Source: Spongospora subterranea f. sp. subterranea (Eukaryota; Endomyxa: Phytomyxea; Phytomyxea; Plasmodiophorida). From it: 23,475 bases of DNA. Below are positions 1-7,958 of the stretch, in pieces. The translations under genes were made by a program, and so were the position numbers. The DNA lies in assembly GCA_049724395.1 (NCBI GenBank), contig JAUGWO010000284.1:1-23475 (forward strand). Direction: 5' to 3'. Position 1 is the stretch's first letter. Each line of letters begins with the position of its first letter. Below the pieces are notes generated by a model. It was not told the DNA's origin. It made no database searches and was given only the letters and a program-made list of their open reading frames with translations.

Positions 1-430
1 ATATTGTGACAATGTCCAGAGTCTGCCTGATAACATTCCTGCTCAATATGAAACTCTAATTCAACGACTAGAAACGCAGACCTTGGATCTACAAAAACAA
101 CTTGCCGAATCACGACCACCACAACCTACAGACAACTGCCCGCAACCAGGCTGAAGAATCGGAACTTCAAGTGCAAATTCGAAATCCTCCATCAGCAGTT
201 CCACAACCTTCCTTGGCTCAGTTGCCGAACCAAACCAGTTCTCTGGCGTAGGAAAGGTCTGTATAATGATTGCCATGAAGGGAAGACGTCGTCATATTTG
301 GAGATTTTTTTATCTCGAATGGACGTCTACGATCGAAGGATGGCAAAATTTGAGGGAGACGAGTTGATGACTATTGTGGAGTCAACGCTTGAACCCGGAG
401 AGCAAAGATTGGATGAGGTAAAATAAACTA
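1..430 (+). mobile_element. Ty3/gypsy-like gag fossil fragment
   Basis: The forward strand reads as short gag-like stretches: a Q/L-rich helical segment near 58-120, then a segment near 290-420 of the type 'SRMDVYDRRMAKFEGDE', like the matrix/capsid region of Ty3/gypsy Gag. Gag packages the element RNA. The fragment is broken and has no visible end repeats. Its family follows from the reverse transcriptase and RNase H pieces next to it; by itself the gag call is only moderate. It looks old. Confidence 0.45.
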
Positions 431-724
431 AATTCTTATGATCGTTGTGCTCCCTCTAAGTCTCCAGATTTGAAACGCTACCACGGTCGCTAATAATTCT
501 TGGTCATGAATGTCGTAGTTCAATTCCGACGCTGTTAATTTTCTTGAATAAAACGCGATATGATGTATTTGACCGTCCAGTTGCGGGTGCGAAATCACGG
601 CGCCGAGAACAAAGTCTGAAGCATCGGCATCGACAATTATAGGTAAGAAAGGGTCAAAATGACAGGCGTCGTGGTGAACGCGAGTTTCAGGGTCTCGAAA
701 GCGTACTCGGCCGCGGCCGACCAA
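428..724 (-). mobile_element. Ty3/gypsy RNase H fossil fragment
   Basis: On the reverse strand this stretch reads like the RNase H domain that follows reverse transcriptase in Ty3/gypsy Pol. It shows the '[13 protein letters not shown]' block, then '[20 protein letters not shown]' and '[11 protein letters not shown]'. RNase H degrades the RNA strand of the RNA-DNA hybrid during reverse transcription. The piece is separated from its usual partners and is a broken relic. It lies antiparallel to the gag-like fragment at 1-430. The family assignment is secure because these blocks are highly characteristic. Confidence 0.85.
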
Positions 725-819
725 AAATGGTTAATCTTTCTTGGTCAGCGATGTCGATGGTAATGAATTTTGTGCAAAATTGACATTGAGTTCCCTGTAA
801 AAGCCCAACAACTAAAAGG

Positions 820-1020
820 AGCCCTATCCTTTTCCGGCTATCCACAATATTCTGGCCCAACTATCGTTTGCCAATCGACTAGTACTGACCAAGTTGCGTT
901 CAGCTGGCATGTTTGCGAAACTGGAAAAATGCGTGTTCGACGCTAGGGAAGTCCAATTCTTCGGGTATCTGGTCACCGACAAAAGCATCAAGATGGACCC
1001 ATCTAAGGTGGAAACCATTA
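820..1020 (+). mobile_element. Ty3/gypsy reverse transcriptase fossil fragment (forward)
   Basis: The forward strand carries the start of a reverse-transcriptase block near 830-880 ('[10 protein letters not shown]') and then the connection/thumb part near 890-1015 ('MFAKLEKCVFDAREVQFFGY'), typical of Ty3/gypsy Pol. The middle of the domain is absent. The piece faces a second reverse-transcriptase fragment on the other strand immediately to the right. It is broken and not functional. Confidence 0.75.
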
Positions 1021-1345
1021 ATGTCGTGTTGCAACGCGTTCTCAGAGTAGATCAAGATGATGTTGATGTCGAAGTAAACAACCATAGATTGGTCCAGGTA
1101 TTCACGACGAACGTGGCTCATGAAACCCTAAAAAATAGCTGGGAGCGTTCACCAGAACAAACGGCATGACATTATACACGAAGTTGCAGTATTTACAACA
1201 CCATGCGATCTTCCACTCATCGCCGTCCTTAATTCGGAGGAGATTGTAAGCGCCTCGGAGACCAATCTTGGTGAAGATTTTGGCAAACGATAGTTGGGCC
1301 AGAATATTGTCGATAGCCGGAATAGGATAGGGCTCCTCTTGGTCA
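1020..1345 (-). mobile_element. Ty3/gypsy reverse transcriptase fossil fragment (reverse)
   Basis: The reverse strand holds several reverse-transcriptase blocks in family order from right to left: '[15 protein letters not shown]', then '[20 protein letters not shown]', then a 'VMPF..VNAPS' block, then the catalytic neighbourhood near 1040-1090. The blocks lie in more than one frame, so this is a heavily broken fossil. Its first block repeats the block seen on the forward strand near 830-880, so two copies or two rearranged halves lie head to head. Confidence 0.75.
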
Positions 1346-1545
1346 GTAGCAGTTGCTCATAATGACGCCGCATCTCCTGACATTTCCGCTGGAACTGTTG
1401 TTGTTGATGGGCGAGAGCGTTTTGTACAATCATCCGGACAACTGAAGGCAGGGACTGACCATCTGACGGAACCTGAAAACCTCGTCGCGAGTCAGCCGGT
1501 ACAGATTCGGAAGCGATCCCTGCCTGACATGGAGACAGCGAGGAG
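1340..1545 (-). mobile_element. Ty3/gypsy gag N-terminal fossil fragment
   Basis: The reverse strand reads as a Q- and R-rich gag-like start ('SLPSVVRMIVQNALAHQQQQ' followed by a basic helical stretch), and its right end leads into a pyrimidine-rich leader. It is joined directly to reverse-transcriptase sequence, so most of the element between them is missing. No flanking LTR pair could be recognised. This is a broken relic. The gag call rests on position and composition and is moderate. Confidence 0.45.
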
Positions 1546-1597
1546 ATGAAAGTAGGGGGAGAGAGAGTGAGAGAGAGTGGAAGGGAAAAAGAGTAGA
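1545..1597. repeat. GA-rich purine tract
   Basis: The forward strand is almost pure purine here, with (GA)n-like runs ('gagagagagtgagagagagt'). It is a low-complexity tract between the gag-like fossil and the minisatellite. It may be a leader or end piece of the old element, or simple-sequence expansion. Confidence 0.75.
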
Positions 1598-1868
1598 GCA
1601 CCCGTGCAATAACCGGATAAGGATGTGATTAGCGGTGCGATAACCGGATAAAGATGGGAGTAGCGGTGACAACCGGATAAGGATGTGAGTAGCGGTGCGA
1701 TAACGCGATAAGGATGTGAGTAGCGGTGCGTAAACCGTGTAGATTGAGCGTAGCGATGCGTAACCGGGAATGAGGAAGAACGAAAAGCGAGTACGTAAAC
1801 CGGGAATGAGAACGAAATGCGACGCGTAAACCGGAATGAGGAGGAGCGGTACGTGACCCGGGAATGAG
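1598..1868. repeat. Degenerate minisatellite, unit about 30 bp
   Basis: About nine imperfect tandem copies are visible. The left half is built on 'gcgataaccggataaggatg' plus 'tgagtagcg' (unit about 31 bp). The right half is a diverged form built on 'cgtaaaccgggaatgag' with units of about 26-36 bp. The array keeps one reverse-strand frame open (within 1430-2224), but this reflects repeat structure rather than a protein. It sits at the start of the reverse-strand gag relic and may have been part of that element's leader. Confidence 0.75.
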
Positions 1869-1959
1869 AAATTCTTGTCAAACTGTTGAAAACGAACAAG
1901 ATCCTTGATATAACCAGGTGTGTACCGGCAAAGCAAGGAATTGACAAGAATGGCCAAGA

Positions 1960-2230
1960 AAGAGGTCATTCTTGTCAGAAACTGTGGCGGAGCTGCGAGT
2001 GTTGGGATATTCCTAACAACTCGCTCTTTTTGTGATAATTGGCAAGTGGATTGCAATGTTTGCAAACGGCCGACTTGGTTCGGCGTCGTTGGTGAAATAG
2101 ATCCAAATATCACTTGAGGTACGGCCTCGTTTGCGAAAGCCATTTCAATGTTTTCCCCACTGTCGATGTCGTCAGTTACCAAAACTACGTCTGGCTCTGC
2201 CCCCATAAGTTGCCGTCGACGCATGCGGAT
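1960..2230 (-). mobile_element. Possible hAT-type BED zinc-finger transposase remnant
   Basis: The reverse strand starts with an ATG at 2224 and an acidic leader. Near 2085-1985, in a neighbouring frame, it reads 'SAVCKHCNPLANYHKKSELL', which resembles the Cys-x2-Cys ... His BED zinc finger at the N-terminus of hAT transposases ('CKHC..V.YHKKS...H...C'). The second half of the finger and the catalytic domain are not seen, and the frame changes inside the piece. If correct, this is a decayed N-terminal stub of a DNA transposon. The call rests on one motif. Confidence 0.4.
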
Positions 2231-2365
2231 TCAATGTTGAAGACGGCACAGCCGCCGCTAATCAAGTTGTTCGTATTTGAATCATTCCTTGTCCGCATTC
2301 AAATCACCTTCTGTAATCTCCCTGACCATGAAATGGAATGTTGTTGGAAAGAAAACGAGTGACCT
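2231..2365. other. Gap without recognisable feature
   Basis: AT/CT-mixed sequence between the hAT-like remnant and the left flank of the MULE. I see no coding homology, repeat or RNA structure. Confidence 0.5.
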
Positions 2366-2412
2366 GTTTTTGGTGTGTCAAACACCCAGACACACTCAGC
2401 CCTAGATTAATC
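2366..2412 (+). repeat. Left copy of direct repeat flanking the MULE
   Basis: Reads 'ttttggtgtgtcaaacaccc' then 'cagccctagattaatc'. A near copy in the same orientation lies at 6326-6364; they share 'ttttggtgt', 'acccaga.acac.cagccc' and an identical 16-base end. The left copy has a few extra bases. It lies just outside the left terminal inverted repeat. Confidence 0.8.
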
Positions 2413-2481
2413 TGAAGATTAATTCGACACACCCAAGAAAGTCAATGGGGATTAATCCTTCCAAAACCCAAAAGTCCATGG
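2404..2481. promoter_or_regulatory. Cluster of TAATC/GATTA palindromes at the MULE left end
   Basis: Visible here are 'agattaatct' (2404-2413), 'gattaatt' (2417-2424), 'ggattaatcc' (2449-2458) and 'ccatgggaattaatcccatg' near 2478-2499. The first and third are perfect 10-base palindromes. TAATCC is the core recognised by K50 homeodomains (Otx/Bicoid class), so these could be host-factor sites driving the transposase. Equally they may be subterminal transposase-binding repeats. The sites are seen; their function is inferred. Confidence 0.45.
2419..2448 (+). repeat. MULE left terminal inverted repeat
   Basis: The 30-base left terminus, beginning 'attaattcgacacacccaag', matches the reverse complement of 6232-6261 with three mismatches. 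No convincing 8-11 bp target-site duplication was found outside the pair, which may mean the ends are eroded or that neighbouring insertions have scrambled them. Confidence 0.85.
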
Positions 2482-2524
2482 GAATTAATCCCATGGGATA
2501 TTCATAATTACATCAATTAACACA

Positions 2525-4795
2525 ATGTATCCGAGTCCAGCGGAATGTTTTATTGTTCAGGCAGCGCGTGCGATGTTAGCGATGGTGGACGCGTTCGATT
2601 CAAACCAGATCATTGACATGGTTGAGGAGCTTTCAACATTGAGGCACGGAGGTGCGAAGTCATCTTCACCGCCTCAGCAGATGCCATCAGAACAACCGAT
2701 TTTTGAGAAGCATGAATTGATGGACGGACAATCGCTCGACGATATTTCGCAACGTAACGATACGATCCCCACCATCAGCAAATCTAGCTCGACGTTGGGC
2801 AACGATAGCTCGTCGGAACATCGACCCTGTTCTATTACTAAACTCTCCTCTGCCGAGGTCACCTCGGATCCGTATTATCCCAACGGTAATGTTACATATC
2901 AAACTGCCATTGCCGACGGGTTTAATGCCAAAGATGCGGCGGCTGTTGGATGGGCGTTAATTGTCTATGGACACAACACTCGAAATGATGGCACGACAAT
3001 TCACAACAAAAGGTGCCTTGGAGTCTACGTGTGCCCGTTTGTCGGGTGCGCATACACGGAAAGGCCCCGTTTGCCGCGAAACTATCGTGCGAAAACCGCC
3101 CATCCTCTTCCTTGTACAGAAACATGTCCTCGCCACTCTTGCGCCTTGAAACATGTTTCTTGCGATGCTGTTTTAAAAGTGACCAGCACATCGGAGTTCG
3201 TTACGTTGTCACATAGTGACTTTCATGATCACGCCAGGCCTCATCCTATTCGTGCTGATCAGGCAAGTCGGAAGAAATTGTCAGATATCGTCCGAATGGG
3301 TCCGGAAATCAAACCGAAACAGCTTTTATTGGGGACCGCAACTAGGGAGCCAGCAGGCAAAATTCATGTGGCTTTCAACAACTTGGACCGTCTGGCAAGC
3401 CAACGGAGAAAAATCAAAAACCAAACTTCCATGTTGTCCTCAATAAGTATGCTGGCTACGTTCGAGAGCAATATTGGAGCAAAATTTTTCAGAAGCTCGT
3501 GTCTTGATGTGGAAAATGGTCACATTGTAATGCAGTCGGATTTCATGATGATCTCTGTTAAACAAAATCTTTCTCCATTGGAGTCTGATTCTATCCATGG
3601 TTTGATGGTTTCATTGTCGATGACTATTTCGCGGAGGTCAACGTCACATTCACACCCGGGTTTTGCCCCGACAATTGGTCGAACCATCCCGTTTCTCATC
3701 ATCATCCTTTTCGGGAAAACAGCAGCACACTACAAGGTACATTTTCTTCAGTTGTTCCGTTCAATGGACTTAACGACAATGGAAGATTTTGAAAAGAGGT
3801 TTCCTGGTATGACGTGTGATTTTTCGGATGCAGAGCGAATCGGTTTCGAATTGGCGATTCGCGAGATTTGCTCAATCCCGGAACACAGGCCCATTGATCT
3901 TCAAAACTATTACCGTTTTTGTGACGTCCATTTCAAGAAAACCGCAGTCAGGGTTCGTGTAAATGCCGCTTTGATTCATCCCGCCAAGGAATTCATGTTT
4001 TACAACAAAGTTCTCCAGCTCCTTGTTTGCCTGCCCCCCGTCGAGTTTCAAACTCTGGTCAAAGAACTCAAGCAGGAATTTCCAAAAGTCACAAACTGGC
4101 TGGATTGGCACATGGCCCCCAGCAGAGCGAAACATATTTTTCCAGCAGTTTGTGAAAATGCAAATTTTGATTGTATGCGCAAAAATACCAACGCCCAGGA
4201 ATCATTGGGTGGGGATCTCCAGCGATTCGCACCAAAGAAAAAGTTGACGGTTGCTGAATGCGTCGACCATTCGTACAGATATGTCACTCAGCTTGAAGTT
4301 GATTACAAGTTAGCCGACGCAGGAATGCGGCTGCGATACACAAATCCGAAAAAGAGAAAGGGTAAATTTCAGAACGACGGTCGTCCACCGGATACAACAC
4401 GTACGTTGATTAAGGGCCGAACAACAATTGGGCGGCCTAAAGGAAGCAAGAACAAAATTCCAAAACTGGGTAATGATCTGGATTTTGCTAATTTTGGCAT
4501 CCCATGGTCGTTCGTCTATCGCGAAATGAAGGCTACGAACACTGGTCCTTTGGACACTGCACTGATGACGATGTATTTGTTGCAGAGGTTTCGGGTTATA
4601 GTTATTCCAAAGCAAGAGACCCTCTTACTTTCTTGTTTGAAATCAATCGATGCAGAAAATTACGACAAAGCACGTTATGACTGGCTACTTTCGACAAGTC
4701 ATTCGACTGGCGACGACCTCGACATATGTGGATCGATGGAAGAAACGCTTCCAAGACTATGTCCCAAGCATCTTCAAGATTGGCGTTCGTATTGA
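2525..4795 (+). CDS. MULE transposase, GCM1/WRKY zinc finger plus DDE domain (damaged)
   Basis: The open frame is 756 codons. Domains in order: an N-terminal S/T-rich region (1-115); a WRKY/GCM1-type zinc finger (about 117-245) with 'CLGVYVCPFVGC', spaced cysteines and the 'HSDFHDHARPHP' histidine block; the MULE catalytic region with 'AAHYKVHFLQLF' (about 402-413), the second-acid motif 'CDFSDAER' (about 430-438) and the glutamate motif 'NAQES' (about 556-560); an AT-hook 'GRPKGSKNK' (about 636-644); and an 'IPWSF' box (about 658) opening a peptidase-like domain. Family-like sequence jumps to frame 1 at about 3421-3508 and about 3601-3663. The latter holds 'GFIVDD', probably the first catalytic Asp, so the long open frame contains compensating indels and is not the ancestral protein. 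The start at 2525 follows the left repeat by 76 bases. In GCM-MULEs the finger binds DNA. This copy is probably inactive. Confidence 0.75.
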   Translation: MYPSPAECFIVQAARAMLAMVDAFDSNQIIDMVEELSTLRHGGAKSSSPPQQMPSEQPIFEKHELMDGQSLDDISQRNDTIPTISKSSSTLGNDSSSEHRPCSITKLSSAEVTSDPYYPNGNVTYQTAIADGFNAKDAAAVGWALIVYGHNTRNDGTTIHNKRCLGVYVCPFVGCAYTERPRLPRNYRAKTAHPLPCTETCPRHSCALKHVSCDAVLKVTSTSEFVTLSHSDFHDHARPHPIRADQASRKKLSDIVRMGPEIKPKQLLLGTATREPAGKIHVAFNNLDRLASQRRKIKNQTSMLSSISMLATFESNIGAKFFRSSCLDVENGHIVMQSDFMMISVKQNLSPLESDSIHGLMVSLSMTISRRSTSHSHPGFAPTIGRTIPFLIIILFGKTAAHYKVHFLQLFRSMDLTTMEDFEKRFPGMTCDFSDAERIGFELAIREICSIPEHRPIDLQNYYRFCDVHFKKTAVRVRVNAALIHPAKEFMFYNKVLQLLVCLPPVEFQTLVKELKQEFPKVTNWLDWHMAPSRAKHIFPAVCENANFDCMRKNTNAQESLGGDLQRFAPKKKLTVAECVDHSYRYVTQLEVDYKLADAGMRLRYTNPKKRKGKFQNDGRPPDTTRTLIKGRTTIGRPKGSKNKIPKLGNDLDFANFGIPWSFVYREMKATNTGPLDTALMTMYLLQRFRVIVIPKQETLLLSCLKSIDAENYDKARYDWLLSTSHSTGDDLDICGSMEETLPRLCPKHLQDWRSY

Positions 4796-5801
4796 AGCAT
4801 ACTGTTCCTTAGAATTTTGCGTTAAACCGAAATTTAGTCGCAGGATAAGAAGAAGCGAGCTCTTTATAAGCGACAAGATTCCTGTCCAAGAATTCATCGA
4901 ACGTTTTTTGGACAATCCGATCAGGGGTGGACATCGACAACGCATTAACAGTGAGCAGATACTCTCAGTTCCCGAAAGAGATCAACGACTTCGACCTCAA
5001 CCACTTGACCCAACTGGAGACGTGATCCAGGACGATCCAATTTGGGAATGCAGGGGCGACATTTGGACTGAAAGTCATGAGCTTTAATCAGCGCCATTAG
5101 TTCTTGATCTGCAGTTTGTATATGGCGTCTTCAACGCTGCCAGTATGCCGCGAACTGTTCGATTCGGTTTGAATGAGTACTTCTTTGGAACAATCATGTT
5201 TTCCAACGGCTGCCATTTTACGGGAACTGTGATTGTGGAGCAAAGTGGCCTATATTATGACGGTTTGATGAAATCCAAAAAACTAAGATGGGTCCGGCCT
5301 GATAACCAGAAACATGGTTTTTTCGTTTACCGATGCTGGTACGTCAGACGCGGAGATGTAGAGAACTCAAACGAAGTATTGGTTGAAGATCGTCATGAAG
5401 GCGGCACGGAATCCGACAATACGATGAACATGGTGGACCCATTTCTGCAATCGAAATACGAGATTAATGACACACGACTGATCTCTAAAACCATCGGAAC
5501 TCAACTTACAATTTCAAAGCAAAAAGGCGAAAAAATCTTTCTGGAGGGATTGTCGCTTCAGCCGATTGCAAAACGAGGGATTGTTCCCAGTTGTACAACC
5601 TGTAATGTGCAGTTCGATCGACATCAACGTCGACTTGCCGCAAACAGAGTCATTACCGCCGAAAAGGGTTGGCGAAGAATTAGCTCAATACATTTAAGCA
5701 GTGGGTGTAGTGCCAATGGCCTTTCTGTGGAAGAAAAAGAGCAACTGGCATCGATGGTATTCGATTACCAAGAGCTCCAGGAGTTGGTTTGCGGAATTTA
5801 A
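4650..5801 (+). pseudogene. MULE C-terminal cysteine-peptidase-like domain (continuation)
   Basis: The protein continues in a frame different from the main transposase frame, joining by an indel near 4700. One TAA at 5085-5087 interrupts it. The visible blocks are 'KIGVRIEAYCSLEFCV', then 'FSNGCHFTGTVIVE' (about 5200-5240), 'GLYYDGLMKSKKLRWV' and a final Cys-x2-Cys ... His-x4-Cys cluster (about 5590-5705) that could bind zinc. An 'NT-C-xxDT' box followed by 'HFT' and 'YYDG' resembles the Cys/His/Asp layout of papain-fold deubiquitinase-like domains carried by some MULEs. Here the first box, in the upstream frame at about 4535, reads 'NTGPLDT', so the presumed nucleophile Cys is Gly. The stop at 5799-5801 overlaps an AATAAA. 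The domain assignment is an inference from spacing and motifs. Confidence 0.6.
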
Positions 5802-5867
5802 ATAAACCATGTTCTGACCACGAGCTCCAGGGATTGGTTTTCGAAATTTGAATGAATCATGTTCATG
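5771..5867. repeat. Two-copy 50-bp tandem repeat at MULE stop codon
   Basis: 5771-5817 and 5821-5867 are near copies (both hold 'gagctccag', 'ttggttt', 'gaattt.aat.aa.catgtt'). The first copy includes the final codons and stop of the coding region, the second is downstream. This is a local tandem duplication of the 3' end. Confidence 0.8.
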
Positions 5868-5972
5868 GTGCATCATGACACATGGTGGAGGATTTAAATG
5901 ATTAAAACAGGGATAGTAGTCACGTAATCAACAGGTTTAGTGATTTTCGCATAGCAATCCCTGGAGCTCGTG
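5819..5972. repeat. 18-bp perfect inverted repeat in MULE 3' region
   Basis: 'cacgagctccagggattg' at 5819-5836 is exactly reverse-complemented at 5955-5972. The arms are 118 bases apart. The left arm is the second copy of the tandem repeat. It may mark an inverted duplication or form an RNA stem. Confidence 0.8.
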
Positions 5973-6231
5973 CTCATCTAATACCGTCAATGCGAGTTGC
6001 TCTTTTACAAAGGAATCTATCCTCGACTGGGCGACATCCACTGGACGTCCTTGCATTGTAGGGCCAAGAAGATTTTGAACAAACAGTCAGGTTTGAATTG
6101 GATTGAACGGTCTACGCCAAAATAACAATGCCTATTTTGAAATGGGATAGGTTTTCGTCCTCTGTCGCGTTCATGTTTAATATAATGTCTTGGGTGTGTG
6201 GTTTCTCTGTTTATCTCGGCCGTTAAACAAC
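5973..6231. other. MULE 3' non-coding region
   Basis: No open frame or homology is seen. A 'cttgggtgtgtg' string near 6188 resembles the inner part of the right terminal repeat and may be a partial subterminal copy. Confidence 0.5.
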
Positions 6232-6261
6232 CATGGACTTTCTTGAGTGTGTCAAATTAAT
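6232..6261 (-). repeat. MULE right terminal inverted repeat
   Basis: The 30-base right terminus contains 'ggactttcttgagtgtgtca' and ends in 'attaat'. It is complementary to 2419-2448 with three mismatches. Confidence 0.85.
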
Positions 6262-6263
6262 CC

Positions 6264-6408
6264 CCCCACAATCCCGTACGGGGTTATTCTCCCACACGGA
6301 CGTTGACGCTCCTATGATCCACTAGGTTTTGGTGTACCCAGATACACCCAGCCCTAGATTAATCACGCTATGGCCAGGTCAAGGACTACTCCGTACGGAA
6401 TTGCGGGG
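6264..6408. mobile_element. Small inverted-repeat element abutting the MULE right end
   Basis: A 21-base inverted repeat, 6264-6284 and 6388-6408, with three mismatches and a shared 'ccgtacgg' core, bounds a 145-bp interval. The interval contains the second copy of the flanking direct repeat (6326-6364). It could be a MITE-like insertion or folded leftover transposon ends. No target duplication is clear, and the interval does not code. Confidence 0.45.
6326..6364 (+). repeat. Right copy of direct repeat flanking the MULE
   Basis: Reads 'gttttggtgtacccagatac' and ends 'cagccctagattaatc', in the same orientation as 2366-2412. Because both copies lie outside the terminal inverted repeats, they may be ends of related elements into which this MULE inserted, or a shared subterminal motif. 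Confidence 0.75.
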
Positions 6409-7157
6409 TCACGCCATCGCCAACCATGATCAGAGTATGAATTATAGTTCTTTGTTGTACTGATGATGCCGATGGTATTAAATCCGATAATATTGATTCT
6501 TATTGCCGGATTCCTCTTTCAACCATTGAATGGGTCCCCTGCCCTTATTGCGGCAATTAAAAAAGGGTCGCTATATTCTATTGATGTTGGACAATACTGT
6601 ACTAAATGACAAATCGGATGATTTAGAGATAAATCCGCTGAGCAATTGGCCGCGACAATTGACCCACGTGCAGTTCCTCTCTATTGTTCTGAATGTGGCA
6701 CTGGTTGGAATAATTATTTGGACACGACATCCAACAGGTACATGGTCACCGTTCTTGATTTAGCACTTCTATACGGCCGGTAATTTCGACTTAACAATGG
6801 ATTCTATATTTCTGCTTGATGTCAAGTCAATAGAGAAAATGTTGCCATTATTCTGATAAATAGAGGGGCCGATATATCCACACAGGGTGAATTCGGGAAT
6901 ACTCCATTGCACATCGCCGCTGGTCGGAGCCTGTAATATATTCCATAGGATATGTCATTACCCCTTATCTGACACCTCAATAGAGGTACCGTCGTCAGGG
7001 AGCTCGTGAAAAATATCAAAATGACAAATCCACAAGCTATTGACCTCAAAAACAAGGATGGTAAAACTCCACTCCATTTTGCAGCGGACTATGAATGGTT
7101 GGTCGTTGAGAGTGTTTAAGGGTGATCTGCTGTCAATATTTACTACTGGGGGTTCAG

Positions 7158-7958
7158 GGAAGATGTGATCAAGACTCTGTTGGTTGGAGGAGCCAATCCA
7201 AATATCGCTGATATTTTCGGCTATACACCACTGCACCTCGCGATACAACGAAACCTGTAGAGTGCTATAATCTGTGGAAATTGCAACTTCATCTGATTGA
7301 GATCTCACAGAAGTGGACAGATCATTATTGATATAATTGAGGCGATGAAGGCAAAGGCTGTCGATGATCTGGGCCATAATGAGATGACGAATCCCTCTGA
7401 GTATTCAAGTGGAACAATGGTTCATGATGGCCTGTATATTCTTAATAGGTGTGTTGAAATCATGAAAGTCGTTGACCTGATCACACAGGGACCCAAATGC
7501 AATCGCTGAAGCAACGTCAAAAACAATGAACCTCAGCGACAATGAGGGACGCACTGCTTTCTGGATGGCAGTTCGTCATCAGCGGTTGGTCAAATTTACT
7601 ATCCTGTTCTAATCACCCACATCAATGATGTGTGTCTGTGTATCTTCAGTGGTGATATCGCCAATATCCTTTTCAAAAATGGTGCCGATCCCACTAAATC
7701 GGAATAACAGTGGGGACTCACCATTTCACACTCATTTGCCAACTCACATGTATATCGCCCAAATCTCACAAAATACTCAAAGTTTTACTAATGTGCTGAC
7801 AGGACAGACGAAATGATCATTTTGATGATTAAAAATATTGATGTCAACCACGTGGACAGACGTGGAAATAATCTGCTCCGATATGCATTTGATAACAAAC
7901 GGTTGGTCGTAATTAGTGCTGGATATTGATCAGCGCATCAATCAAACTGATAATTTAG
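7158..7958 (+). repeat. Left array unit 1 (four ankyrin repeats)
   Basis: The first a-type exon, 7158-7256, is open (33 residues). The b-type exon starts at 7311 ('QIIIDIIEA', with a 'LGHNEMTNPS' insert), followed by a 'DPNA...GRTAFWMAV' segment from about 7487 to 7584. The c-type exon starts at 7650 ('DIANILF.NGADP') and has one frame change in its middle. The d-type exon starts near 7803 and is open ('MIILMIKNIDVN'). The intron at 7585-7649 is 65 bases. Confidence 0.8.

Larger units (their letters stand above)
2417..6262 (+). mobile_element. Mutator-like (MULE) DNA transposon with GCM finger
   Basis: The element is about 3.85 kb, bounded by 30-base inverted repeats (2419-2448 and 6232-6261, three mismatches). 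It carries one forward coding region in several frames (2525-5801) for a WRKY/GCM1-finger MULE transposase with a C-terminal peptidase-like domain. Its 3' non-coding part (5802-6231) holds short tandem and inverted repeats. MULEs move by cut-and-paste using a DDE transposase and normally make 8-11 bp target duplications, which I could not identify here. Frame changes and a stop in the coding region indicate a non-autonomous, moderately old copy. It separates the retroelement graveyard from the ankyrin region. Confidence 0.8.

Noticed and set aside
1430-2224. Reverse open frame of 264 codons as a real gene
   Set aside because: It runs through the minisatellite and the gag leader; the repeat unit keeps it open. 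Only its first part may be a hAT-like remnant.
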